A stretch of 64,000 nucleotides of DNA from contig JAREIK010017847.1 of the NCBI GenBank assembly GCA_029783825.1, positions 1-64,000 on the forward strand, in the 5' to 3' direction. Made by a program: the position numbers and the translations under genes. Of this stretch, positions 42,001-55,486 are shown in pieces (position 1 is the first letter of the stretch; every line of letters begins with the position of its first letter). The DNA is from Sapria himalayana (Eukaryota > Streptophyta > Magnoliopsida > Malpighiales > Rafflesiaceae). The notes beneath the pieces are model-generated. The model was not told where the DNA came from, did no database searches, and saw only the letters and a program-made list of their open reading frames with translations.

Positions 42001-45000
42001 TAGATATAGATACAAATATATAGATAAATTGATAGACATATAAATAATTAGATAAATATACAAATAGATAGAGAAAAGATAAATACATAAATATATAGAT
42101 AAATAGATAATAGATAGATAGATAGACATATAGATAGATAGATAGATAGACTAAATAGATAGATATACAGATAGACAGATAGATATATTGATAGACAAAA
42201 AGATAGATATAGAGATAGAAAGAAAGATAGATAGAGAGATATATAGATAGCTATAGAGTTTTATTGATTAATAGATAAACAGATAGATAGATAGATAGAA
42301 AAATAGATATAGAGATAGATAGACAAAAAGTTAGATAGATAGATAAATAGATATATAGAAAGATAGATAGAAAGATAAATAATCGATATATGGATAGATA
42401 GATATATAGATAGATTGATTGATTAATAAATAGATAGATATATTGATAGATAGATAGGTAGATAGACAAACATACAAATAGACAGATAGAAAACTAGATT
42501 GTTAGCTAGAAAAAAAGATTGACTGATAGACTAATAGACATTTATAGAGATAGTTAGCTAGTTAGTTTGACAGACATACAGATAGATAGATAGACATCTA
42601 GACACATAGACATATATACAAATATATAGATATATAGAAAGATAGATAGATATATAGAAACATAGACATAAAGATACATATAATGATAAATAGATTCATA
42701 GATAAAGAAAAATACTTATAGACTAATATACGAATAGACGAATAGACGAATAGATGAATAGATGAATAGATAATTAGATAATTAGATAGAGAGACATATA
42801 GACAAATAGTCATATATATATATATATATAGACATAGAGAAATAGATAAATAGACAAATAGATAGATAGACAGCTAGATATATAGACTTGTAGATATGTA
42901 AATAGATAAATAGATAGATAGACATATAGATAGATAGATAGGTAGATAGACAGAAAGATTGATTGATTGATTGATAAAAAGACAGATAAATAGATAGATA
43001 AATAGATAGACAGATAGATAGATAGTTAAAATGATATGTAGATAGATAATATATATATATATATATATATAGATAAATTATTGGATATATAGATATAAAG
43101 ATAGACAGAAATATGGCTCGGAAAATAGATAGATAAAAAGATAGAAAGATAGACAGAAAGATAGATTGATATATTAATAGATATAAAGCTCTATAGATTG
43201 ATAAATAGATAGATCAACAAATAAAGAGATAAATAGATAGATAGATAACAAGATAGATAGATAGACAGATTGTCAGATAGCCAGATAGACACATAGATAT
43301 ATAGATAGATATATAGATAGATAGATATATAGATAGACAAATAGACATATATGCATACGGATAGATATGCACTGAGATAGATAGCTAGATAGATAATCAA
43401 ATAGACATATAGACAGATAGGTCGACATATAAAAAGATAGATAGAAAAAAAGATACATAGACAGACATATAGATAGATAGACAGACATATATATAGATAG
43501 ATAGATTGATTGACAGATTGATAGATACCTAGATATACTAATAGATAGATATAAAAATAAACAAATAGGCATATACATAGATAAAAATAAATATAGATAG
43601 ATAGATTTGACAAATCGAAAGTTAGATAGATAAATAGATAGATAAATATATATATAGATAAATAGATAGAGAGATAGATATATAGATATGCAAATTGATA
43701 GATGCGGAGATATAAAGATAGATAAATAGATAGATAGATAGAAAAATTGATAGTTAGGTAGATAGATTAAAATATAGATAGAAAGATAGTTAAATAGTCA
43801 GATAGATAGATAGATAGATAGTCAAATAGATTAATACATAGATAACCAAATAAATATATAGATAGATTGATAGATTACCAGATAAAAATATAAGTAGATA
43901 TATAGATATATATACAGATATATAGATATATAGATAAATACATAAATAAATAGATAAATAGATAGATAACTAAGTATTTAGTTAGAAGTAAATTCATAGA
44001 TAGATAGATAGATATATATATATATATATGGGGATAGATAGATAAACAAATCATAAATACATAGATAGATAGACATATAGAGAGATATACATAAATATAG
44101 ATAGAAAAAGAAATAGAAAGAAAGATAGATAGATAGATAGCTAGATTGATAGATAGACTGATAGATAGACTGATAGATAGATAGATAGATTTATAGATAT
44201 TAAGATATATAAATAGACAAATACATAGGTAGGAAGAGAGATAGATATATAGATAGATAGATAGATAGATATATAGATAGAATGATAGATAGATATACCG
44301 ATAGATAGATAGATTGGTAAACACATTGAAAAAGAGAGAGATCGACAAATAGACATATAAATAGAAAGGTAGATATACTAATTATTAGATAGACAGAAAA
44401 ATAAACATATGATAGATAGATAGATTGATTGATTGATTGACAATATATAGATATATAGATAGAAACATTTAAACTTATTGCCATTAATAGATAAACTGAT
44501 AGACAATTAGAAAGATAGACTAAAAGGTAATTATATAATTTGATAAATTGATGGATTGATAAATAGATAGATAGACAATTAGATAGGTACACTATTATAT
44601 AGATATACTAATAAACATAGACATATAGATAGATTAATAAATTGATAGATAGATAGATAAACAAATAGATAGATAGACAAATAGAAAGATGGAAAGATAG
44701 ATAGATATATAGATGGATAGATTGATAGTAGACATATAGGTAGATTGATAGATTATAAAGATAGACATATAGATACATAAACAAATAGTTAGATAGATAC
44801 ATAGATGAATAAATAGGTAGATAGACATATAGACATATTGATAGATTATAAGATAGATTGATAGATAGATAGACTATTAGACAAACAAAAAGTTAAATAA
44901 TTAAATAGATAGACAGATGATAAATAGATTGTTAATTAGTTAGTGAATTAGATATATAGAAAGATAAATACATAGATTGATTGATATATAAAAAATTAGA

Positions 45001-46550
45001 TACATAGATAGTTAGATAGATAGACAAATAGAAAGTTAAAAAAATAGATAGATATAGATAAAAAGATAGACAAATAGATAGATATCCAGATAAAGAGATA
45101 GACATATATATAGTTAGACAAATATATAGATAGATAAATAGACAGATAGATGGATAAATATATAGGCTTATATTCTAATAGACTAATAAAAGATAGATGC
45201 ATAGATAGATAAATAGAGTGATAAATAGATAGATATATATAGACAGATAAACAAAGAGATTTATAAATAGATAGACATATAGATAGATAGATACATAGAT
45301 AGATAGATAAATAGACAGACAGACAAATAGATAGATAAATAAATGCATAGATATATAGATAGATAGATAAACATATATATAAATAGATAGATTGATAGAT
45401 AGATAAATAGATAGATAGACATACAAATATATAAATAGACATATTTATAGATGGATATATATATATATAGACTAATTTATTCATAGAAATATTGATAAAA
45501 AAATAGTTAAATAGTTTGACAGATAGACAGATAAATAGTTATATAAATTTATTGATTAACATATAGACCTATAGAAAATAGATAGTTAGATAGATAAACT
45601 AATAGATAGATAATAGATAGAAAGATAGACAAATAGATAGACACATAGATATTCAGATAGATTGACAATAGATAGATAGATATAAAGACAAATAGATAGA
45701 CAATTAGATATATTGATAGAGAGATACATAGACTTATATACAAATAAACTAAAAGGTATATATAGATATAGAGACATAGCCATATAGACCAATAGATAGA
45801 TAGATAGGTAGGTAGGTAGGTAGATAGATAGATTAATAAATAGATAGAAATATAAATAGATATATAGATATAGAAAGATAGATAGAAATATATATAGATA
45901 GATAGATAGATAGACACATAAACATATATATAGATAATCAGATAGATATATAGACTAATAGATAGATAGAAAATAGTTAGTTAGATAGTTATAGAGATAG
46001 ATAAATAGAGAGATAGATAGTTAGACATTTATATAAATAATGAGATATATAGATAGATAGATAGATAGAAAAAGAGACATATAAAAAGAAATATAGAAAT
46101 ACCTATAGAAAGATAGACAAATAGTTAGATAGACTGATGGACAAATAATTATATAAATAGATAAACATATAGAGTTATTGAAAAATAAATAAATAGAAAG
46201 AAAGAAAGATAGATAGATATATACACATGTAGAAAAATAGAATGATAGATAAATACATAAATAGATATATTGGCTTATAAACTGATAGACTAATACACTA
46301 ATAGATATTTGGATAGTTAGATAGATAAATATATTATCGATATACAAATCGACAATTAGAGTGATAGATAGAAGATATATATATATATATATATATATAT
46401 TAATTGACTTATAGACTGATATAGTAAAATACAAAAAAGATAGATAGTTAGATTGATTGATTGATTGAAAGATAGATAGTTATATAGATAGATAGATTGA
46501 CACAGATAAATATATAAATAGATAGATAGATACACACACACACACATATA
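33846..46550. repeat. GATA satellite, block C
   Basis: The longest uninterrupted block (~12.7 kb) is GATA on +, with the same variants as blocks A and B. Small perfect local duplications are visible, for example near 38625-38685 and 40170-40245. No gene is supported; the many minus-strand open frames are Ser-Ile-Tyr-Leu repeat artefacts. Confidence 0.95.
46399..46523 (+). repeat. Left copy of a ~125-bp duplication flanking the pogo element
   Basis: The copy runs from 'ATTAATTGACTTATAGAC' through 'TAAAATACAAAAAAGATAG' to 'TTGACACAGATAAATATA'. It matches 48685-48810 with few differences. Both copies are preceded by a (TA)n tract. Confidence 0.85.
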
Positions 46551-46576
46551 TAGTGGAACCTCTCTAAATTAATATG
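46551..46576 (+). repeat. pogo element left terminal inverted repeat
   Basis: The sequence starts TAGTGGAACCTC and pairs with 48639-48663 in inverted orientation, with mismatches at three of the first 25 positions. Confidence 0.85.
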
Positions 46577-46893
46577 ATCTGTAGCACAAAAAATTATTAA
46601 TTAATGGAGGTTATTAATTTATATAACCTTCATCTAAAAAAATCAGAAAATATATCAAAGATATTGCATGATTAATCCATGTAAGCCAAATAAATTCGAT
46701 GTTAATTTCCAAAGTTAAAAGTTGTGCTTAAATTAATCAACTTATATTATGAAATACCAAAGGTCATGACCATGTTTCCAAGAGTGTTTTCCAGGTGTGG
46801 AATATCAAAAGTTCCTCACTTGAATTATAAAGGCTAATGCATACAGTAGTTGAGGTATAGTTTGCCCTTTTTTTTATTTCTTTTTTCTTCCAA

Positions 46894-48410
46894 ATGAAGC
46901 CTTCATCTTTTCTGAGTATTGATCAAAAGCTTAAAATTTGTCATAATAAAGTAGCAAATCCATCCATCAAACAATCAGCTCTTGCAAATTCGGCAATGCA
47001 AGAATTCAAGCTTTCAAAAGTCCCAACACATGGAACCATCAGCAACATCCTTGCTAAGCGTCAACAATATGAAAGCATGGACTCAACTGAACTTACATCT
47101 AAGCGTCAAAAAGCTGTGAAGCATCCTGAACTTGATAATGTTTTAGAAAATTGGGGTTTACAATGCCAAGGACATCGAGTGGTATTATCAGGTGATTTAA
47201 TCAAGGAAAAGGCTCGTCAATTTGCTAGACAACTTTAACTTGGATAGAGACACCAGAATTTTCTAATGGATGGCTTGCAAAGTTCAATATTTGCCATGGA
47301 TTCAAAGCTCAAAAATCATATGGAGAAAGTGGCTCTGGTGATTTAGATGCAATTGACAGAAATATGCCAACAATAAAAGAAAAACTTCAAAGCTATTCAC
47401 TTCAAGACATATACAACATCGATGAAACAGAACTCTTTTATCACATGGCTCCTGATCGAACAATTGCACGAAATCAAATTGAAGGTTCTAAGAAGGATAA
47501 AACACGTCTAACTTTTGTCTTTGCAGCAAATGCAAATGGGTCTCACAAAATGGAACCTCTCATCATTGGTCATGCACAAAGGCCACGTGCTTTTAATGGA
47601 AAAAGTGGAGAGCAATTGGGTTTCTATTATCACAGCAATGCAAAAGCTTGTATGACTGGACTCATTTTCAGGGAATGGCTACAAACGATGGATCAACAAA
47701 TGCAAGATGCTAATAGAAAAGTCCTACTTTTGTTAGATAATTCTCCTTCACATGTGGTGAGAGATTTGCCTCTTACAAATGTTCAAGTTTTTTTTCCAAC
47801 TAATACAACTTCTAAAATTCAACCAATGGATGCTAGAATAATAGCAGCATTCAAGAGGCGATATAGGCATTTTCAACTCCAAGATGCAATTGATAGAGAT
47901 GAACAACAAAAGGGAGACATCTATAAGGGTGCTCAATTGATAGCTATGAAATGGGATAAGGTAGCATGGAGTGACATTTCTAGCAAGAAAATAGCCAATT
48001 GCTTTAAGCACACAAGTCTCTTTGAAAGAGAAACTCAAAAAAATGAAGTGGGTTCGAAAGAACAAGATATAGAAAATGAACTTAAAGATGCTATTAATCA
48101 ACTGCCAATTAGTCGCCCAATGTTTGTTTACGAGCTTATAAATCCCGAGGAAGAGCAACAAGTTGCCCATGAGGAAATTTCAGATGATGATTTAATAAAA
48201 TTTTCATCGTCTCATGATCAAGAAGAAGAGGAAGATGGTGAAGTTATGGATGAAAATCTTCCAATGTCAACAAAAGAAAAATTAAATTTTCTTCATTCTT
48301 GTATTGCATTTTTTTATCTTTCAAATCCAAATCATGTTATAGCTCATAAGGTACTTAGAAACATACAATTTGAGATACGGACTATTGAAAAAAAAAACAA
48401 ACTACTTTAG
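46894..48410 (+). pseudogene. pogo-like DDE transposase with one frameshift
   Basis: The reading frame starts at the ATG at 46894 and encodes a CENP-B-type N-terminal helix-turn-helix ('SIDQKLKICHNKVANPSIKQ', then 'PTHGTISNILAKR') and the beginning of a Tc5-type second DNA-binding domain. A single frameshift near 47235-47245 (stop at 47236-47238) separates it from the rest. The second frame is readable from about 47240 ('TPEFSNGWLAKF') although its first ATG is at 47364. The DDE_1 catalytic domain follows: first Asp in 'YNIDETELFY', second in 'VLLLLDNSPSH', third in 'TTSKIQPMDARII', with 30 residues between the last two Asp. The C-terminus is acidic and ends at 48410. Apart from the frameshift the frame is open over about 500 codons, so inactivation looks recent, or a sequencing error is possible. 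The minus-strand ORF at 47748-48170 is a shadow. Confidence 0.9.
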
Positions 48411-48638
48411 ATAGGTATTTTTGTAAGGAATATTAATATTACGAAGCAATATATTTTATCTATGATGTATAGTATTTTTAGATTTATAAGGAATATTGAT
48501 TCTATAAATTAATATTTTTACATAGGGTGTTTTCTTTTTTGCATTAAATAATAGATATTAGAATTATTAAATTATACACATTCCATGGAGTCGGTGGATT
48601 AATTTTTCATTAAATAATGGAGGTTATTAATTTATAGA

Positions 48639-48663
48639 ATATCAATTTAGGGAGGTTCTACTA
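48639..48663 (-). repeat. pogo element right terminal inverted repeat
   Basis: It ends GGAGGTTCTACTA followed by TA of the adjoining (TA)n tract. Its reverse complement matches the left terminus. Confidence 0.85.
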
Positions 48664-48831
48664 TATATATATATATATATATATATTAATTGACTTATAG
48701 ACATGATAGAGTAAAATACAAAAAAGATAGATAGTTAGACAGATAGATTGATTGAAAGATAGATAGTTATATAGATAGATAGATTGACACAGATAAATAT
48801 AAAAATAGATGGATATTTAGATAGATAAAGA

Positions 48832-48866
<35 letters not shown>

Positions 48867-51800
48867 GATAGACATATAGACAATTAGATCTACATAAAGA
48901 CACATAGACACATAGACACACATACAGACAAATAGATAGATAGAGTGACAACTTGATAAATAGAAAGTTTGATAGATAAATACAGAGATAAATTAAAAAA
49001 TAGAAATAAATATAGAAAGAAAGAAAGTACGATAGATAGATAAAATGAAAGATTGATAGATAGATTAATAGACACATAGATCTACAAATATATAAATGGT
49101 TTGATAAAAATAATGTTAGATAGATTGATAGACATATTGATAGAATGATTTTTAGACAAATTGATAGAATGTTTGATAAAAAATTGATATATAGATAGAT
49201 ATATTGATCGATAGATATATTATTATATAGATATATAGATAAATGAATAGATAAACACAAACATATATATGTAGATAGATAGATAAATAGATAGAGAAAT
49301 AGATATACAGATAGATAAATAAATAGAAAGATAGATTGATTGATAGACAGATAGATAGACCAATCAATATAAAGATAGATAGATAATAATATAAATAGTT
49401 AGATAGACAAAATGAAAGATAGATAGATAAATAAAGAGTTTGATATACAAATAGATAGAAAATTGTTAGATAGACAGTCTTATAAATTGGCTGAGAAATA
49501 AGTAAATAGATAGTCAATTAGATAGATAGACAGATAGATAGAAAATAGATAGATAAAGATATTTATAGACAGATAGATAGATATATCAATAGATAGATAA
49601 ATAGGTAGAAAGATAGCCAGACAAAGATATAGATATATAAACAGATAGATAAACATATATATAGAAAGATAGATAGACACATAGATATACATATAGATAC
49701 AGCGATAGATAAAGAGATAGATAGAGAGATAATTGACAGTTAGATTGACATATAGAAAGATATAGAGATTGATAGTCAAATAGATAGAAAAATTGAATGA
49801 TATAAAAACTAACATATTGACAAACATATAGATTGATAGACAGAAAGATAGATAAATTAACAAATAGATACAAAGATAGAAAGAAATATAAATAGATAGA
49901 TAAATAGAATGATTGATAGATAGATTGATAGTTATATATATTGATAGATAGATAGATGGATTGATAGAAATATTTATAGATGGGTTGATAGAAAGATTTA
50001 TAGATAGATTTATAGAAAAATTGATAATCCATTTTATAGGAAAATCAATAGATAGATGGATAGATTGATAGATTATTAGATAGATAGATAGATGAATAGA
50101 TTATCAGACAAATTGATAGGTAGATAGACATATATATAGATGTAGAAATAGACAGATAGATAGATATACAAATAGAAAGTTAGATAGATGAAATTATAGA
50201 TAGACATATAGATAGACAAATAGATGGAAAGAAAGATAGATAGAAATATAAATAGATAGATAAACATAATGATAGATTATTAGATAAATAGATATTTTGA
50301 TATAAATATAGATTGATAGATAAATAAACAGATAGATTGATAAATAGATATATAGATAGATAGATAGATACACAAATAGATAGATAGATACACAAATAGA
50401 TAGATAGATATAAAGATAAAAAGATATATAGACAGATAGACATACATATAGATAGATAGACATATAGATCAGATAGATAGATATACAGATCAATACATAG
50501 ATATATAGGCAGAAATATAGATAGACAAAAATATAGATAGATAGATAAAGTAATAGATAGACATATATAAAGTCAGAAAGATAGATATACAGATAGATAG
50601 ATAGTAAGATAGATAGAAAGATAGATAAACATGTATATAGACATACAAATATAGTGATAGATAAACAAACGGATCTATAGATAAATTACCATAAAGATAG
50701 ATAGATAGATAAATAGATAGAGAGATAGACAAATAGATAGACAAATACATAGATAGAAAGACTGACAAATCAATAGATAGATAAATTAATAAACATACAT
50801 ACATATAAATTGACAAACAAATAGAAAGATTGAAATAAAGATAGATAAAATTATAGATAAATAGAAATATTGATAAATAGAATGATACATAGATAGATCG
50901 ACAGATAGACAGATGGATTGATAGAAAGATGGATATATAAACTGATAGATAGATTGATTGATAGATTGATAGATTGATAAGAAGATTTATAGATAAATTT
51001 ATAGATAGTTTGATAAAAAAAATTGATAGTTAGATAGATAGAATGATCGATCAAAAGATAATTTGATTTATAGATAGACTAATAGATTATTAGATACATA
51101 GATTGGTACATAGATAGATAGATAAACAAATAGAAAGATAAAAATATTGAATGATAGATAGAGAGATAGATAGACAAATATGTAGAATGAAAAATTGTTA
51201 GAAATATAGGTAGATTGTTAGATAGACATATAGATAAATTGATAGATAAAAAGATAGATTGATAGATATAAAGATAAATATATAAACATATAAATAGACA
51301 GATAGATAGACATAATGATAGATACATAGATAGATAGATCGATAAATAAATAATATATAATATATATATATATATAAACAAGAAGATAGAAAGACGGATA
51401 GATAAGGCAAATAGATAGATAGACATATAGTTAAATAGATAGATAGGTAGATAGATAGATAGATAGATAGTTAGACATATATATAGATAGCTAGATGGAT
51501 AGATTGATGGATAGATAGTTAGACAAATAGATAGATAGTTATATATATAGATACATAGACAAATAGATAGATAGTTATAAATATAGACAGATACATATAT
51601 AAAAAGATAGATAGATTGACAAAAATATAGATATATAGATAGATATATTGACTAATAGATAGACATATAGATAGATATTTAGATAAATAGATAAATAGAT
51701 AGATACATAGACAGACAGATAGATAAATAGATAGATAGAACGATAGATTATTTAAATATTTATATATATATGTATGTATGTATGTATGTATATAGATAGA

Positions 51801-52825
51801 TAGATAGATATATAAATAGATAGACAGACATATAGATAGATAGATAGATTGATAAATAGATAGATAGATAAATAGATAAATAGATAGATTTACCGACAAA
51901 TAGATAGATAGACATATAGTTATATAGATAGATACACAGTTTAATGTACGTATATAAAAATAGAAAGATAGAAAGATAGAAACATAAAAAGATAGACAGA
52001 CAAACAGATGGATGGATAAAAATATTGATAGATATATAGATAGATAGACAAAAAGATACACAGTCAGACAGATAATTAGATATATAGACAAATACATAAA
52101 TAAATAGATAGATCGATAGATAGATAATATATGATAGATAAAGTGATAGATAGATAGATAGACATATAGATTAAAAGATAGATAGACCGATAAATAGATA
52201 GATAGATATACAAATAGATAGAAAAACATATGAATAGATAGTTAGATAGAAAGATAAGTAGGTAGGTAAATAGATTTAAGATAGATAAATAGATAGAAAG
52301 ACACACAGACAGATAGATAAAAGAATGAAAGTTATAAAGACAAATAGATTCATAGACAGACATAGATAAATTGGAGCACAAATGGAAAGAAAGATAGATA
52401 TATAGATAGATAGATAAACATTCTGATTGATATGTACATTTATAGATAGATAGATAGACAGATAGATAGCTAGATATATAGATAGATAAACATATTGTTA
52501 TAAAGATAGATAGATAGATACATAAAAAAATTGATTAATATATAGAAAGACTGATATTTAGACAAATATATAGATAGTTAGATAGACGAATAGATTGACA
52601 CAAAGATAGATTGATAGATATTTTGATAGACAAATTGATAGTTATATAGATAAAAAGATTGATATTTATATTTATAGACACAATGATAGACAAATAGATA
52701 AACAGATAGATAGAAAGATTCATAGACAGATTAATGACAAATGAATATATAGATAGATAGACAGACAGATAGACAGATAGAATATACGTAGATCGATAGA
52801 TAAATAGACAAATATAGATTGACAG
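48664..52825. repeat. GATA satellite, block D
   Basis: The satellite resumes directly after the pogo element with a (TA)n tract and the right copy of the ~125-bp duplication (48685-48810), then continues as imperfect GATA tetramers on +. A short (ATGT)n run lies near 51771-51790. No gene is supported. Confidence 0.95.
48685..48810 (+). repeat. Right copy of the ~125-bp duplication flanking the pogo element
   Basis: It matches 46399-46523, including 'GACACAGATAAATATA' at its right end. The pogo element sits between the copies, in the (TA)n tract that precedes the right copy. Confidence 0.85.
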
Positions 52826-53055
52826 TGTCACATCCCACTTTGTTTAGGATGTGACTGGCACTCTGGAATGGGTAGACTTAAGGACATCCAAAACCCATAG
52901 CAAGCCTAAGTCTCATAATATCTAACAAAAATTCAGCATGACCTATTCATTTCTATAACAAAAGTCTAAATTTATTATCCGCAATATCAATCTAAAATCT
53001 ACTAACCATTAACTCAAAATCTCATATCATGATATCATCTCAAATAACATGACCA
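52826..53055 (+). mobile_element. Gypsy-like LTR fragment
   Basis: The ~230-bp non-satellite insert begins TGTCACATCCC, the typical start of plant Ty3/gypsy (chromovirus, Tekay-like) LTRs. It has the usual early stem-loop (GTCACATCC at 52827-52835 pairing with GGATGTGAC at 52847-52855) and the phrase 'CCCATAGCAAGCCTAAGTCT'. It is much shorter than a full LTR and I see no terminal CA or target duplication, so it is a truncated 5' LTR piece. Confidence 0.6.
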
Positions 53056-55478
53056 ATAGTTTGATAAATAGAAAGATTGACAGATAGATCTATAGATAGA
53101 TAGATAGAGATATAGAAGATACATAGATAGAAAGTTAAACAAATAGATAAATAGAAACACAGATAGATGGATAAACACATTGACTTATAGACTGATAGAC
53201 TAATAGATAGGTAGAAAGATTGATAGATTCACGAATTGATAGATTTATAGATTTATAGATTGATAGAAAAACAAATAGTTAAATAGATAGATAGATAGAT
53301 AGATAAATAGATAGTTAGATAGATAAACCAATAGATAAATAGACAGATAAATAGATAGACCAAAATATAGATATATAGATAGATAGACATATAGATATAT
53401 AGATAGATAGACTTATAGACAAAAAAATAGTTAGAGAGATAGACAAATAGACTAATTAATATATTGATAAATAGAAAGATAAATAGATAGATACATAGAT
53501 TGATTGATAAACTAATAGATAGAAAAATAGTTAAATAGATAGATAGATAGGACATATAAATAAATATACCGATAGATAAATGGATAGACACATAAATTTA
53601 TTGACTTATAAACTAAAAACCATATAGATAGATAGATTAATATATAGGTAGAATGATTGAAAGATTGGAAGATAGGTAGATAGACAAATTGATAGATATA
53701 TAGATTAATTTATATATAGGAAAATAGACAGATAGATAAATAGATAATAGACATATAGAAAGACAGAAAGACATAAAGATAGATAGACAAATAGATAGAT
53801 AGATAGATAAATAGACAAATACATATATAGAAAATTAGATAGATAGACAGATAGAAAAAAATGTCAGAGTGATAGTTAGAGAGTTACAAAGATAGATAAA
53901 TAGATAAATAGATAGATAGATAGATAGATAGACAAATAAAAAGATAGATATACTGACAAATAGATAGATAGATATATAAAGTTATAGACTTATAGACTCA
54001 TATATGAATAGTGAGATAGGGAATTAGATAGATATAGATATAGACATATAGACATATAGATAGAAAGATAGATAGACATATAGATAGAAAAAACTATAGA
54101 TAGATAGATAGATGGAATGATATATATATATATATATATTGATAGATAGATTATTAGATAAAAATACAATTAGATAGTTATATAGATAGATAGATAAATA
54201 GATGGACACAAAAAATATAAACACATATAAAGATAGATAGACAGTTATACAAATAGACATATAGATAGATAGACAGATAGACAGATAGACACATAATCTG
54301 ATAGACAAATAGATAGACAGATAAATAGATAGAAAAATAAACAGATATATAGAAAAATAAATAGACATATAAATATATAGATAGATAGAAAAATAGATAG
54401 ATAGACACATAGACTAATAGACTAATAGACTAAAAGAGAGATTAACACATACACTGATAGACTAAAAGTTAGATAAAAAGATTGAGAGATAGACAAATAG
54501 ATAGATAAATAGATAGATAGATACTCATCCAAATAGATAGAAAGATAGAAAGATAGATAGTTAGATAGATAGATAGATAGACAGATACATAGATAGACAG
54601 ATAAACATATAAAAAGATAGAAAAATAAATACATCTGATATATAGATAGAAAGTTAAAAAGATATATAAATTGATAAATAAAAAAATACATAGGCAGATA
54701 GATTGATAGAAAGATAGGCAAATAGACAAATAGCTAAATTGATAGACAAATAAGCAAATAGATATTTAGATAGATAAATTGATAGATTCATTGAATGGCA
54801 GATAGATAGATAAATAGAATAGCATAAGAGAGATTAAAAGATAGAGAGATAGATAAAAAGATAGATATATAGTTAGAGTTATAAGATGACTAATAGACAT
54901 ATAGACAAATTGATAAATAGAGAGATAGATAGACATTTATATAGATAAATTGAAATATAGTTAGATAGATATATATATAAAAAGATAAATAGAAATACAC
55001 AGAAAGATAGATAGACATATAGAAAGATAGATAGACATTTTTAAGATGGACATAAAGATAGATAGATAGATAGATAGAAACATGGATAATCAAATATATA
55101 GATAAATATTTGGACAGACAGATATTTAGATAGATAATAAATAGATAGATAGATAGATAGATAGATAGAAAGATAAATAAATACACTAAATGACAGAGAT
55201 ACATATAGAAAGATTGCTAGATATATATAGATAGATAGATAAAGAAATAGATATATACATAGATAGAAAGATAGATAGAAAGATATATATATACAGTTAG
55301 AGTTATAGAATCACTAATACATAAAATTATAAATTGATATATAGGGATATAGATAGATAGACATATATATTGAAAGATTGAAATATAGTTTGATAGATAG
55401 AAAGAAATATAGATAAAGTGATAAATAAAAATACACATATAAAGATAGATAGATAGACATGTAGAAAGATAGATAGAC
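53056..55478. repeat. GATA satellite, block E
   Basis: Imperfect GATA tetramers on + run up to the strand-switch hairpin. The block contains two ~170-190-bp related segments, at 54871-55040 and 55295-55486. No gene is supported. Confidence 0.95.
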
Positions 55479-55486
55479 ATCTTTCT
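55463..55486. repeat. Hairpin at the satellite strand switch
   Basis: AGAAAGAT (55463-55470) pairs with ATCTTTCT (55479-55486) around an 8-base loop. To the left the satellite is GATA on +, and to the right it is TATC on +, without an intervening unrelated sequence. Confidence 0.85.

Larger units (their letters stand above)
46551..48663 (+). mobile_element. pogo/Lemi1-like Tc1-mariner element, nearly full length
   Basis: It is about 2.1 kb long, bounded by terminal inverted repeats: the left end begins TAGTGGAACCTCTCTAAATT and the reverse complement of the right end begins TAGTAGAACCTCCCTAAATT (22 of 25 positions agree). TA flanks each end, the target duplication of this superfamily. The termini resemble those of plant Lemi1 and Emigrant elements as I recall them. 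A 21-bp motif ('AATGGAGGTTATTAATTTAT' plus A) occurs in the same orientation near both ends (46603-46623 and 48616-48636). The single gene inside encodes a pogo-type transposase with one frameshift. Confidence 0.9.

Noticed and set aside
33846..46550. Telomeric or centromeric identity of the array
   Set aside because: No TTTAGGG repeats and no nucleosome-length (150-180 bp) satellite monomer. The GATA tetramer alone does not define a centromere.
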